NCBI RefSeq assembly: GCF_020880815.1
Contig: NZ_JAJITD010000001.1
Span: forward strand, 372,001 to 436,000
Source of the DNA: Paraburkholderia sejongensis
Lineage (GTDB): Bacteria > Pseudomonadota > Gammaproteobacteria > Burkholderiales > Burkholderiaceae
Length of the DNA: 64,000 bases
Direction of reading: 5' to 3'
Part shown: one piece after another, positions 1 through 8,351 of the stretch
Position numbering within the stretch: the first letter of the stretch is position 1
How the letters are laid out: each line of letters begins with the position of its first letter
The notes under the pieces: generated by a model
Databases searched by the model: none
What the model saw: only the letters and a program-made list of their open reading frames with translations
What the model was told of the DNA's origin: nothing
Made by a program: the position numbers and the translations under genes

Positions 1-1
1 G

Positions 2-727
2 AAGCAGGCGCTGCGCGAACGCATCCTCGATGCCGCGCGGCGCATCGTGATGCGCGAGGGATTTGCCGCGCTGTCGATGCGCAAGATCGCCGACGCAATC
101 GAATATTCGCCCGCGACGCTGTACCTGCATTTCGCGAGCCGCGACGAGATCGCGCAAGCGCTGTGCGAAGAGGGTTTCGCGCAGTTGCTCGAGACTTTCG
201 CGCCGCTCGCGCGCATCGAGGATCCAGCGCAGCGGCTGAAGGCGCTCGGGCGCGCGTATGTGGCGTTCGGCGTCGAGCACCCGCAGACGTACCGGCTGAT
301 CTTCATGGAGGATCCGAGCTATACCGGCGCGGCGTTCGGGGCGATGGCGGGGGCGCGCGAAGGGAAGGCAAGCGCGGCGGCTGCGGAGGTGGAAGAAGCC
401 GGTGACACGCCCGCCGCGCTGCCCAACCAGGTTAGCGCAAGCGCCGACGATTCCGGCAGCGCCGCGCTGCGCATCATGATCGACGCGCTCGACGAATTAC
501 GCGCGGCGGGGCGTCTATCGGCGCCGGTCGCCCAGGTGGACTCGGCAATCCTCGCCGAAGCGTTATGGGCGGCCCTGCACGGCATCGTCGCGCTCAATCT
601 CACGTGTCCGGTTTTCCCGAACGCGCCGCTCGATGCGCTCGTCGGCGTGACGCTCGATGCGTGGCTCGGCGCGCCGCCCGCCAGCGGCGCCGCGTCCCCC
701 GCGAAACGCAAGGCCGCGCGCACGTGA
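2..727 (+). CDS. TetR/AcrR-family transcriptional regulator (5' end outside window)
   Basis: A DNA-binding repressor of the TetR type. The reading frame is open from the window edge, so the true start lies upstream. The N-terminal helix-turn-helix is clear: the stretch LSMRKIADAIEYSPATLYLH, followed by F-A-S-R-D-E-I, has the typical TetR recognition-helix ending. The C-terminal ligand-binding half (about 180 residues) is Ala-rich, with a low-complexity insert near the middle (REGKASAAAAEVEEAG) that ordinary family members lack. It resembles the WHG-type C-terminal domain, which is an inference. The 3-hydroxyisobutyryl-CoA hydrolase gene starts 47 bases downstream on the same strand, so the two may be co-transcribed. 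The ligand cannot be told from sequence. Confidence 0.88.
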   Translation, partial: KQALRERILDAARRIVMREGFAALSMRKIADAIEYSPATLYLHFASRDEIAQALCEEGFAQLLETFAPLARIEDPAQRLKALGRAYVAFGVEHPQTYRLIFMEDPSYTGAAFGAMAGAREGKASAAAAEVEEAGDTPAALPNQVSASADDSGSAALRIMIDALDELRAAGRLSAPVAQVDSAILAEALWAALHGIVALNLTCPVFPNAPLDALVGVTLDAWLGAPPASGAASPAKRKAART

Positions 728-774
728 TAACGTTCAGTTCCCCGTCACGCTAGCGCCGCCGCGCGCCGTTCTCC

Positions 775-1911
775 ATGTCCACGTCCGCCTCGCCCGCCGT
801 CAGCGACGAAATCGCGACCCACGTCACCAACCGTATCGGCTTCATCGAACTGGAGCGGCCCAAGGCGCTGAACGCGTTGTCGACCGGGATGATCCGCGCG
901 ATGCACGCGGCGCTCGACGAGTGGCGCGAGGATCCCGAGGTGCTGGCGGTGGTGGTGCGCAGCCGGCATGCGCGCGCGCTGTGCGCGGGCGGCGACATCC
1001 GCTTCATGTACGAGGCCGCGCAACGCGGTGACCAGCGGGCGCGCGACACGTTCTTCAGCGAGGAGTACCGGCTCAATCACGCGATCTTCACCTATCCGAA
1101 GCCGTATATCGCGTTGATGAACGGCATCGTGATGGGCGGCGGGATGGGCATCTCGCAGGGCGCGCATCGCACCGGCGGATTGCGCGTCGTCACGCAATCG
1201 ACGCAGATGGCGATGCCCGAGACCCGCATCGGCCTGTTTCCCGACGTCGGCGCCAGCTGGTTTCTCGCCCGCACGCCGGGCGCGCTCGGCCGCTATCTGG
1301 CGGTGACCGGCGCGACGATCGGCGCGGCCGATGCCCTGTACGCCGGCCTCGCCGATGTCTATATCGACGAGCAGGCGTTGCCCGCGTTGCTCGACACGCT
1401 GGGCCGCGAGCCGTTCGAGCGCGGCGCCGAGGTGGTCGCGTGCATCGAGCGTGAGGCGGCCGCGTATCGGGTCGCGCCAGCGCCCGAGGATGCGCCGCTC
1501 GCCCACGCGCGCACGTTGATCGACCGGCATTTCGCGCTGCCGGATCTCGCGCGCATTCTCGCGTCGCTCGAACAGGAGCGCGCGCGCGGCGGCGAGGGGG
1601 CGGAGTGGGCCGAGCAGACGATCGCGGTGTTGCGCGAGCGCTCGCCGTTGTCGATGGCGGTCTCGCTGGAGGTGGTCACGCGCGCGGAGGGCTCGATGGC
1701 CGACGTGCTGCGCGTCGATCTCGATCTGACGCGCTCGAGCTTTGCGCTCGGCGATACGGTGGAGGGGATCCGCGCGCGCATCATCGACAAGGACAACGCG
1801 CCGCGCTGGCGTTTCGCGCGGATCGAGGACGTCAGCGCGGCCGACGTCGAGCGGATGTTCGAGAGCCCGTGGCCCGCGAACGAGCATCCGTTGCGCGAGC
1901 TGCGCGGCTGA
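775..1911 (+). CDS. 3-hydroxyisobutyryl-CoA hydrolase / enoyl-CoA hydratase family
   Basis: A 378-residue crotonase-fold protein. The oxyanion-hole segments are visible as ALCAGGDIRFMYE (about residues 70-82) and GIVMGGGMGISQGAHR (about 118-133). The signature MPETRIGLFPDVGASWFLAR that follows is characteristic of the hydrolase subgroup rather than plain hydratases. The length also fits that subgroup (350-390) better than 260-residue hydratases. The family enzyme hydrolyses 3-hydroxyisobutyryl-CoA to free 3-hydroxyisobutyrate in valine breakdown, in the cytoplasm. It follows the TetR gene closely. No other valine-degradation genes are adjacent in this window, so the substrate is inferred from family only. 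Confidence 0.85.
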   Translation: MSTSASPAVSDEIATHVTNRIGFIELERPKALNALSTGMIRAMHAALDEWREDPEVLAVVVRSRHARALCAGGDIRFMYEAAQRGDQRARDTFFSEEYRLNHAIFTYPKPYIALMNGIVMGGGMGISQGAHRTGGLRVVTQSTQMAMPETRIGLFPDVGASWFLARTPGALGRYLAVTGATIGAADALYAGLADVYIDEQALPALLDTLGREPFERGAEVVACIEREAAAYRVAPAPEDAPLAHARTLIDRHFALPDLARILASLEQERARGGEGAEWAEQTIAVLRERSPLSMAVSLEVVTRAEGSMADVLRVDLDLTRSSFALGDTVEGIRARIIDKDNAPRWRFARIEDVSAADVERMFESPWPANEHPLRELRG

Positions 1912-1929
1912 ACGCGCAGCGAGGCGCGC

Positions 1930-2355
1930 TTACTCTTCGTCCTCGGTTGCCATGAACGCGCGCATGAACACGAGCGCGCCCCAGCCCCACATTGCATTGG
2001 CCGCGAAGCCGACCGCGAGACGCGGCAGCATGTTGCCGCTCGGCCAGATGCCGCGCAGTGGATCGACGACGAACACGCTGGCCGCCGTCAGCACGATGCC
2101 GCCGAATACGAAGGCCGGCACCCACGGCGCGCGACGATGCGGCGCGACGCGCAGCAGCCAGGCCATCAGCACGGCCCAGCACGCGCTCCAGATCGCGTTC
2201 GCGATGAACTCAGGCAGGCCGAGCGGCAGGAACGGCGCGGTCGAAAAACCGCTTGAATCGATGATGCCGGCCGCGTGCATCAGCGACAGCGTCGATTCGT
2301 GAAAAAACAGCGAAGCCAGAAAACCGGCGACAAACGGCAGAATTATTTTTTGCAT
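1930..2355 (-). CDS. Small integral membrane protein, unknown function
   Basis: A 141-residue hydrophobic protein beginning MQKIILPFVAGFLASLFFHE. The start was chosen at 2355 because upstream codons give a non-hydrophobic, Cys-rich stretch unlike a membrane protein. About four membrane segments can be seen: residues 3-20, about 48-66, 75-95 and 105-128, with a short acidic C-terminus (ATEDEE). No catalytic motif is visible and I do not recognise a named family. It is convergent with the hydrolase gene (18 bases between stops). No convincing Shine-Dalgarno sequence precedes the chosen start. Confidence 0.65.
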   Translation of the reverse strand: MQKIILPFVAGFLASLFFHESTLSLMHAAGIIDSSGFSTAPFLPLGLPEFIANAIWSACWAVLMAWLLRVAPHRRAPWVPAFVFGGIVLTAASVFVVDPLRGIWPSGNMLPRLAVGFAANAMWGWGALVFMRAFMATEDEE

Positions 2356-2897
2356 GCATTGCACCCGCACAGTACAGGCGGCGCAATTGTTTGCAAAACC
2401 CGTACCGGATGATAGGAAAACGTGCGCCATTATATCGACAGGGGTCGTGTTGCCTGCGATGGCGTGCATAAAGCGCAACACCTGTATGCCCGAGCGACGG
2501 GCTAATCACGAAAGCGGAATTCCTAAGCTAAAAAAAATCGTTCAAAAGCCGCGGACCGCTCCATAGACTGTTTCCTCATGCAGACGGCGCCGGTCGCCGT
2601 CATTTGTCGAATCGAGCGCATCACGCGCACGTTGGTCGAGGAATCCCGTCGCGATGTCCAGCCTGATGCCGAATCCCTGTTGCCGCACGGCCTGCATGTG
2701 CAGAAAGCCGCGCGGCCGTCCGCCCGGCGCATAGCCGATAGCCATTGCTGGCGGCCCGAGCCGCCGTGCGTTTCTCAATTCCTTCGCTTGCGTCGCAGCG
2801 CGTGGCCGGATACCGGCCCGCTGCGCGCGGCCGGCGTGCGCGCGGCGTTCGCGCGCAGCGTTTCCATTTACGTTTAGAACGAGGCAGGAGCAATAAC
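2356..2897. other. Intergenic region upstream of ssuD
   Basis: 542 bases without a supportable gene. The left third holds the start region of the leftward membrane-protein gene. Around 2515-2545 there is a short AT-rich patch with a run of eight A, which could be a promoter element. Short open frames across 2578-2880 on both strands are Arg/Ala/Pro-rich and look like GC-rich noise. In relatives this position often carries ssuE/ssuA; I see no recognisable remnant of either. Confidence 0.5.
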
Positions 2898-4058
2898 ATG
2901 AATGTGTTCTGGTTCATTCCGACTCACGGCGATAGCCGCTATCTCGGTACGTCCCAAGGCGCACGTGCCGCCGACTACGATTACTTCCGCCAGATCGCGG
3001 TCGCCGCCGATACGCTCGGCTACGAAGGCGTGCTGCTGCCGACCGGGCGCTCGTGCGAAGACGCGTGGGTGGTCGCATCGAGCCTGATTGCCGCGACCCA
3101 GCGCCTGAAGTTTCTGGTCGCGGTGCGCCCGGGACTGTCGTCGCCGGGGCTGGCCGCGCGGATGGCGGCGACCTTCGACCGGTTGTCGAACGGGCGTTTG
3201 CTGATCAACGTGGTGACCGGCGGCGATGCGACCGAGCTGGCCGGCGACGGCGTGTTCGTCGATCACGACACCCGCTACGAAATCACGGACGAGTACCTGC
3301 ATATCTGGCGCAAGCTGCTCGCCGCGTCGCACACCAACGACGCGATCGATTTCGACGGCAAGCATCTGCAATCGCAGGGCGGCAAGGCGCTCTATCCGCC
3401 GGTGCAGAAGCCGCATCCGCCGCTGTGGTTCGGCGGCTCGTCGGCGGCCGCGCACGATATCGCGGCGGATCATATCGATACCTATCTGACGTGGGGCGAG
3501 CCGCCTGAAGCAGTCGCGAAGAAGATTGCCGACATTCGCGCGCGCGCCGAGTCGCGCGGCCGGCAGATCCGCTTCGGCATCCGCCTGCACGTGATCGTGC
3601 GCGAGACCGAAGAGGAGGCGTGGGCCGCCGCCGACAAGCTGATCAGCAAGCTCGACGACGACACGATCGCGCGCGCCCAGGCGTCGTTCGCGAAGATGGA
3701 CTCGGAGGGGCAGCGCCGCATGGCCGCGCTGCACGGCGGCAAGCGCGGCGGGCGCGAGCAGCTCGAAATCTATCCGAACCTGTGGGCCGGCGTCGGCCTC
3801 GTGCGCGGCGGCGCCGGTACCGCGCTGGTCGGCAATCCCGAGCAGGTCGCCGAGCGTATGAAGGAATATGCGGCGCTCGGCATCGACACGTTCATCCTGT
3901 CCGGCTATCCGCACCTGGAGGAATCCTATCGATTCGCCGAACTCGTGTTTCCGTTGCTGCCGCAGCGCGCGAGCAAGGTCGCCAATGGTCCGCTGTCGGG
4001 ACCGTTCGGCGAGATCGTCGGCACCAGCGAGCTGCCAAAGGCGGCGAGCGCGAGCTGA
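2898..4058 (+). CDS. ssuD: FMNH2-dependent alkanesulfonate monooxygenase SsuD
   Basis: A 386-residue luciferase-fold flavin monooxygenase. SsuD splits the C-S bond of alkanesulfonates using FMNH2 and O2, giving an aldehyde plus sulfite for assimilation. The start [18 protein letters not shown] is typical of SsuD, as are the downstream stretches [23 protein letters not shown] and [17 protein letters not shown]. The length matches the family (about 380). ATG at 2898 is preceded by a GGCAGGAG ribosome site at 2883-2890; longer frames upstream are not family-like. It heads the run ssuD-ssuC-ssuB-ssuF. The FMN reductase partner SsuE is not encoded nearby. Confidence 0.96.
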   Translation: MNVFWFIPTHGDSRYLGTSQGARAADYDYFRQIAVAADTLGYEGVLLPTGRSCEDAWVVASSLIAATQRLKFLVAVRPGLSSPGLAARMAATFDRLSNGRLLINVVTGGDATELAGDGVFVDHDTRYEITDEYLHIWRKLLAASHTNDAIDFDGKHLQSQGGKALYPPVQKPHPPLWFGGSSAAAHDIAADHIDTYLTWGEPPEAVAKKIADIRARAESRGRQIRFGIRLHVIVRETEEEAWAAADKLISKLDDDTIARAQASFAKMDSEGQRRMAALHGGKRGGREQLEIYPNLWAGVGLVRGGAGTALVGNPEQVAERMKEYAALGIDTFILSGYPHLEESYRFAELVFPLLPQRASKVANGPLSGPFGEIVGTSELPKAASAS

Positions 4059-4102
4059 GCGCGCGCGACGCACGGTTTGGGTTCGCACAAGGAGAAAACA
4101 TC

Positions 4103-4951
4103 ATGACGCAAGGCACTTTGAGCGCGGCCGCGCCGCCGGACGCGCAGGCGTCGCGCGGCGCGCGCGCCGACGCATTGCGCCGCTTCGGCGCGCATCTGCT
4201 GCCGTGGCTCGCACCGCTCGCGATCCTGCTCGCGTGGGAACTGGCCGCGCGCAGCGGCGCGCTGTCGACCCGCGTGCTGCCCGAGCCGCTCGCGGTCGTG
4301 AAGGCCGCGTGGTCGCTGATCCAGTCGGGCCAGATGTGGGCGGACGTGCGCGTCAGCACGTGGCGCGCGGTGTCGGGCTTTGCGATCGGCGGCGGGATCG
4401 GCCTCGTGCTTGGACTTGCGACCGGGCTGTTCCGGCCCGCCGAAATCATGCTCGATTCGAGCGTGCAGATGATCCGCAACATCCCCGCGCTGGCGATGAT
4501 TCCGTTAGTGATCCTGTGGTTCGGCATCGAAGAGGAGGCGAAGGTGTTTCTCGTCGCGCTCGGGGTGTTTTTCCCGGTCTACGTGAATACCTTCCACGGC
4601 ATCCGCTCGGTCGACGCGAACCTGATCGAAATGGCGCGCAGCTATGGCGTCAGCGGCTTCGCGCTGTACCGGCACGTGATCCTGCCCGGCGCGCTGCCGT
4701 CGATCCTCGTCGGCGTGCGCTTCGCGCTCGGCCTGATGTGGGTCACGTTGATTGTCGCCGAGACCATTTCCGCGCAATCGGGCATCGGCTACATGACGAT
4801 GAACGCGCGCGAATTCCTGCAAACCGATGTGGTGGTGGTCGGCATTCTGCTGTACGCGGCGCTCGGCAAAGCGGCCGACATGCTCGCGAAGAGCCTCGAG
4901 CGCGTGTCGCTGCGCTGGCATCCGGCCTATCAGCGAGGAGCGAAAGCATGA
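4103..4951 (+). CDS. ssuC: Aliphatic sulfonate ABC transporter permease SsuC
   Basis: A 282-residue inner-membrane permease of the BPD (SsuC/TauC/NrtB) type. Hydrophobic segments are clear from residue about 33, and the cytoplasmic EAA-type loop is seen as [20 protein letters not shown] near residue 175. The run [19 protein letters not shown] is also typical of this family. ATG at 4103 has GGAG at 4091-4094. The stop overlaps the start of ssuB by four bases (ATGA), implying translational coupling. With SsuB it would form the importer core; the periplasmic SsuA is not encoded in this operon. Confidence 0.95.
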   Translation: MTQGTLSAAAPPDAQASRGARADALRRFGAHLLPWLAPLAILLAWELAARSGALSTRVLPEPLAVVKAAWSLIQSGQMWADVRVSTWRAVSGFAIGGGIGLVLGLATGLFRPAEIMLDSSVQMIRNIPALAMIPLVILWFGIEEEAKVFLVALGVFFPVYVNTFHGIRSVDANLIEMARSYGVSGFALYRHVILPGALPSILVGVRFALGLMWVTLIVAETISAQSGIGYMTMNAREFLQTDVVVVGILLYAALGKAADMLAKSLERVSLRWHPAYQRGAKA

Positions 4952-5892
4952 GCGCAACGACGTTATCGACGAGCTTCGGCGGCATCGCCGGCCGCGATCT
5001 GGAGGCCGAACTCGCGCAGCCGCGGGTGGGGGAACGGGCCGCGCCGCTCACGCGCCACGATGCGCGCAACGCCAACGATTACGCGGTGCAGCTGCGCGGC
5101 GTCGGCAAACGCTACGGCGAGCGCGCGGTGCTGTCGGACTTCGATCTGTCGATCGAGCGCGGCAGTTTCGTCGCGATCGTCGGGCGCAGCGGTTGCGGTA
5201 AATCGACGTTGCTGCGGCTCGTCGCCGGACTTGAGACGGCGACTGCGGGCGTGCTCGACAAGCGCGCCGCGGATGGTACCCCGCTCGATACCCGGATCAT
5301 GTTTCAGGACGCCCGTTTGCTGCCGTGGAAGAGCGTGCTGCAGAACGTGATGCTTGGCCTGGGCCGCGGCGCGCGCGACGATGCGCGGGCGGTGCTCGCC
5401 GAAGTCGGTCTGCTGGAGCGCGCGAACGACTGGCCCGCGCAGCTGTCGGGCGGTCAACGGCAGCGCGTCGCGCTTGCGCGGGCGCTCGTGCATCGTCCGC
5501 AACTGCTGTTGCTCGATGAACCGCTCGGCGCGCTCGATGCGTTGACGCGCATCGAAATGCACGCGCTGATCGAGAGGCTTTGGCGCGAACATCGCTTCAC
5601 CGCGCTGCTCGTGACTCACGACGTGCATGAAGCGGTCGCGTTGGGCGACCGGATTTTGCTGATCGAAGAGGGGCGCATCGCGCTCGATCAGCCGGTCGCG
5701 CTCGAGCGGCCGCGCGCGCGGGCGTCGGCTGGTTTCGCCGCGCTGGAAGAGCACGTGCTGCAGCGCGTGCTGAAAAACGCGCCCAATGACGATGCGCTGT
5801 CGCAGCATGGCTACGAGCCTTTCGACCCGTACGGCGTGGCGGCTCCGGTGGAGCGGCGCGCCCGGCCGACCGAGGTGCGCTGGGCGGTCTGA
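4948..5892 (+). CDS. ssuB: Aliphatic sulfonate ABC transporter ATP-binding protein SsuB
   Basis: A 314-residue ABC ATPase that energises sulfonate uptake through SsuC. Walker A is GRSGCGKST at residues 79-87, the signature LSGGQRQR begins at 166, Walker B is LLLLDEP around 186-192, and the switch histidine lies in [10 protein letters not shown]. The about 45-residue N-terminal extension before the first beta strand and the about 50-residue C-terminal tail exceed the E. coli protein (255 residues). [10 protein letters not shown] in the Q-loop region is typical of the SsuB/TauB/NrtD group. Start ATG 4948 overlaps the ssuC stop. Confidence 0.95.
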   Translation: MSATTLSTSFGGIAGRDLEAELAQPRVGERAAPLTRHDARNANDYAVQLRGVGKRYGERAVLSDFDLSIERGSFVAIVGRSGCGKSTLLRLVAGLETATAGVLDKRAADGTPLDTRIMFQDARLLPWKSVLQNVMLGLGRGARDDARAVLAEVGLLERANDWPAQLSGGQRQRVALARALVHRPQLLLLDEPLGALDALTRIEMHALIERLWREHRFTALLVTHDVHEAVALGDRILLIEEGRIALDQPVALERPRARASAGFAALEEHVLQRVLKNAPNDDALSQHGYEPFDPYGVAAPVERRARPTEVRWAV

Positions 5893-5970
5893 AGTCCGAG
5901 CGGGCCAGCTGATTCGCGTGGTCCGATCATCCGTGTTTCGTTTTCAACTGTATCTGTGGAGTTAATTCAA

Positions 5971-6186
5971 ATGAGCATTTCCGCCATCAACGTGCGTAAT
6001 CAGTTCAAAGGCAAGATCAAGGAAATCATCCGCGGTTCGGTGGTGTCCGAAGTCGACGTGGAAACGCCGTTCGGGATCGTTACGTCGGTGATTACGACGC
6101 GCTCGGTCGACGAGCTCGAATTGAAGGTCGGCTCGGAAGTGGTCGCGCTCGTGAAGTCGACCGAGGTGTCGATCGCGCGGTTGTGA
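5971..6186 (+). CDS. ssuF: Mop/TOBE-domain molybdopterin-binding protein, SsuF-type
   Basis: A 71-residue single Mop (TOBE) domain: MSISAINVRNQFKGKIKEII opens it, and the ending EVVALVKSTEVSIARL is diagnostic. Mop proteins bind molybdate or molybdopterin. In Pseudomonas putida a gene of this type (ssuF) closes the ssuEADCBF sulfonate operon, and the position here, 78 bases after ssuB, is the same. ATG 5971 has GGAG at 5958-5961. The role in sulfonate use is unclear. A 12-base direct repeat (6177-6200) spans the stop codon. A free-standing molybdate-homeostasis protein is the alternative. Confidence 0.88.
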   Translation: MSISAINVRNQFKGKIKEIIRGSVVSEVDVETPFGIVTSVITTRSVDELELKVGSEVVALVKSTEVSIARL

Positions 6187-6200
6187 GTGCGGTTGTGAGT
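6177..6200. repeat. 12-base tandem duplication across the ssuF stop
   Basis: GCGGTTGTGAGT occurs twice head to tail. The first copy contains the ssuF stop TGA, and the second copy duplicates it downstream. It looks like a replication-slippage product without effect on the protein. Confidence 0.8.
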
Positions 6201-6348
6201 GCGGCGGTTGGGATGGCGCTGCTGTCGAGCTGCCGCGTGGCGCTACGGCGGTGGCGCTCCCGCAGCGGTACTTCCACTGTGATGCTGCGGCCATCACGCT
6301 GCCGCAGCGATCATTCTGCGGTGATTCGGCCGCAAGGCCCGCACGACG

Positions 6349-6651
6349 CTATTTTGCATTCGCGCCGCTCGCGGGCGGCGGGTGCGACATGTGATCGTTG
6401 GTCGGCTTGTCCGGCCGCTTGATCGGCATGTTGTCGGGATTACTGGCGCCGCCCGCGCCCGACGCCGCTTCGGGCGGTTTGGCCATCGGCGCATGGCTAT
6501 CCGGCGGCGCACTCGGGGCGGACTTCGTCTGCCCAAAGGCTGCGGCGCTGCATGCGAGCGCCGCGACGAAGGCGGGCGCCAGCACCGCTGCATGCGCCGA
6601 TGTGTGTGCGAAAGCGGCCACCGTCCGCGCCGACCATCTGCTTTGTTTCAT
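6349..6651 (-). CDS. Small exported Pro/Ala-rich protein, unknown function
   Basis: A 100-residue protein starting MKQSRWSARTVAAFAHTS, with a basic N-terminus and a hydrophobic core ending AALACSAAAFG, read as a signal peptide cleaved near AFG-QT. The mature part is about 60 residues, rich in Pro, Ala, Asn and Lys (KPPEAASGAGGASNPDN), and probably disordered in the periplasm. Start 6651 is chosen because AGGAGA precedes it by about six bases; frames further upstream lack a signal-peptide pattern. I do not recognise a family. Confidence 0.6.
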   Translation of the reverse strand: MKQSRWSARTVAAFAHTSAHAAVLAPAFVAALACSAAAFGQTKSAPSAPPDSHAPMAKPPEAASGAGGASNPDNMPIKRPDKPTNDHMSHPPPASGANAK

Positions 6652-6950
6652 ATCGTTCTCCTTCGATGCCGCGTGCCGTCGCGATTCGGGCCCGCATGAT
6701 GGGTAGACACCCCGCTGCATCGACAATCAGCTAGTAGCACACGGTGTTCCGGGGCGCGCGGTCAGCCGGCGGCGTGCTCGCGCCGTGTCGACACGCGCGC
6801 AAACGAAACTGTTTGCGTGCGTGCCGCCATTGCGGTTCAAGGCGGCGTGGCCAGCGTGCACGATCCACTATCGCGGCCGCGTGGCGCAGAGCACCTGCAT
6901 CGGCGGATGAAACTTGCTAGGATGAATTGAGCATTCCGACGGAGACGGCC

Positions 6951-7148
6951 ATGTCGAGATCCTTGAGTCCAGAAGCGGTCGAAGCGTTGCGGCGTCTGAA
7001 CGACGTCGGTGTCGGACAGACGGCGCCCGAAGTCGCGCAGTCCGCCGTGGCGGAGTTGCTGGCGAGCGGCCTCGTGGCCGAGGCGGGCAGCGGCGAGGTC
7101 GAAATCAATTGCAGCGGCCGGCAGTATCTGTCCGGCGATTGCGACTGA
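6951..7148 (+). CDS. Small conserved-looking hypothetical protein (65 residues)
   Basis: Begins MSRSLSPEAVEALRRLNDVG and ends SGRQYLSGDCD. It has a helical, amphipathic pattern: LSPEAVEALRRL, then APEVAQSAVAELLASGLV, then a short beta-like EVEINCSGRQYL. The pattern recalls a minimal winged-helix half, which is only an impression. ATG 6951 is preceded by GGAG at 6941-6944. It is followed after 122 bases by another small gene on the same strand. Function unknown. Confidence 0.6.
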   Translation: MSRSLSPEAVEALRRLNDVGVGQTAPEVAQSAVAELLASGLVAEAGSGEVEINCSGRQYLSGDCD

Positions 7149-7196
7149 TTGGCCGGTCGGCAACGATTCGAAGGAACGGTGGCAGGTCGCAGGCGA

Positions 7197-7214
7197 GTCG
7201 CGAGCGATCGCGAC
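7197..7214. repeat. Perfect 7-bp hairpin with GCGA loop between two small genes
   Basis: GTCGCGA, loop GCGA, TCGCGAC: a perfect inverted repeat closed by a GNRA-type tetraloop, in the leader of the gene starting at 7271. There is no following T-run, so it is not a classical terminator. It could be a processing or stability element, or chance in GC-rich DNA. Confidence 0.4.
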
Positions 7215-7270
7215 ATTCGCGGGACGCGTGCGGCCGCTTGCAGGCGAGCAGCGATACCACGGAGGCAAGC

Positions 7271-7513
7271 ATGGAGCCGAAGGGCCTCGACATGGGCGAT
7301 TACCAGGAGCGCTATGGCGACTACGACATCGAGGTCGCGGTCGAGCAGGTGCTCACCGGTGTGAAGGCGCATTTTCGGGTGCTGCGCAATGATGCGACGG
7401 TAGTCGACTGGCAACTGGTGCATATCGACCAGCTGTGGCCCACGGAGCATGCGGCCGCCGAGGCGGGGCTGCGCGCGGCGCGCGAGGTAATCGACGCCGG
7501 GCTGGCGGGTTAG
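7271..7513 (+). CDS. Small hypothetical protein (80 residues)
   Basis: Begins MEPKGLDMGDYQERYGDYDI. The middle, IEVAVEQVLTGVKAHFRVLR, followed by NDATVVDWQLVHIDQLWPTE, alternates in a way that suggests a small beta sheet capped by the C-terminal helix AAAEAGLRAAREVIDAGL. There is a strong ribosome site (GGAGG at 7261-7265, five bases before ATG). Soluble, acidic, no signal peptide. I have seen similar short proteins in Burkholderia genomes but know no function. Confidence 0.68.
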   Translation: MEPKGLDMGDYQERYGDYDIEVAVEQVLTGVKAHFRVLRNDATVVDWQLVHIDQLWPTEHAAAEAGLRAAREVIDAGLAG

Positions 7514-7628
7514 CCGCGAATTGGATGCTGTGTAAACGCCGCTGGCGCCGGCATCGATACTCGATGCGCGGCGCCAGGTTGGGCGCTGCCCTACGCGGGC
7601 AGCGAATTCAACGGTGCGAGCCGGCTGC

Positions 7629-7904
7629 TTACTGACCGAAGAACACCGACTGCGGGCCGTTCGCACGTTCCGCGTGGGCGCCCGACTGCGACGATGCGCT
7701 CTTCACGCCGCCGTAAGCGGTCGTGCCGTTGTTGGCGCTGGCGCGTTCTGCGGCGATGGTCTGCTCGTTCTGGCCTTGCTGCGAAGCCGGTGCGCCAACC
7801 GACGGACGGTAGAACGGTGCCGGACCATAGCCGCTGGCAAAAGCGGGGGCGGCGATCGAGGCGGAAGCGGCAACCAGCAGGGCGGCGATGAACTTGGTCT
7901 TCAT
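7629..7904 (-). CDS. DUF4148-type small exported protein
   Basis: A 91-residue protein starting MKTKFIAALLVAASASIAAP with a standard signal peptide, cleavage probably after AFA. The mature part (SGYGPAPFYRPSVGAPASQQ onward) is Gly/Ser/Ala/Gln-rich. Short periplasmic proteins of this kind are abundant in Burkholderiaceae and are usually assigned to DUF4148, with unknown function. Start 7904 has GGAG eight bases upstream. The AT-rich patch at about 7990-8045 lies where its promoter should be. Confidence 0.72.
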   Translation of the reverse strand: MKTKFIAALLVAASASIAAPAFASGYGPAPFYRPSVGAPASQQGQNEQTIAAERASANNGTTAYGGVKSASSQSGAHAERANGPQSVFFGQ

Positions 7905-8351
7905 GAGGAAACTCCGATAACGTTTCGACTGCATTTCAGGGAGGCGTCGCAGGAGCCGGTGAGGTAGGTGTCCGCGACATCAATGGAACCGAGTGTATAC
8001 CCGTACTATCGAAAATTTGTACCGATAATATGAATTTACTATTCCCGATCTGAAAACAATCGGTCCGAGCTTTGCGCGACAAGGGTCACCTGTGGTCTGA
8101 CCCTGTTGACCAAGGGTTTTTTGACAGGAGCCGCGAAGTGATAGCGCGGATTTGACGGACAAGGCGCCGCGAGGCCTCCCATGCCGAGTTCAGGCGAAAG
8201 CTGGCCGGCTAGCGTATACTTTTGCGTTTTGCGCGTGCTGGCTGACGGCGTTAGTCGTCCTTCAGGCGCTGCAACGTGGTCGCCGGGGCGCAAACGATCA
8301 GAACCATAAAAACGAGCCACGGTCGAGTGCCCGCGGATTACCCGCAACTCC
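7905..8351. other. Divergent intergenic region upstream of dusA
   Basis: 447 bases between the leftward DUF4148 gene and dusA. 7990-8050 is an AT-rich island in GC-rich DNA and holds an inverted repeat TATCG (8007-8011) / CGATA (8023-8027), a plausible promoter/operator for the leftward gene. At 8082-8122 two mutually exclusive hairpins overlap: AGGGTCA (8082-8088) with TGACCCT (8098-8104), or ACCCT (8100-8104) with AGGGT (8113-8117) followed by six T. No gene is supported. Confidence 0.5.

Noticed and set aside
2578..2877. 99-codon frame upstream of ssuD as a remnant of ssuA
   Set aside because: Its translation shows no binding-protein or signal-peptide pattern in any frame I read.
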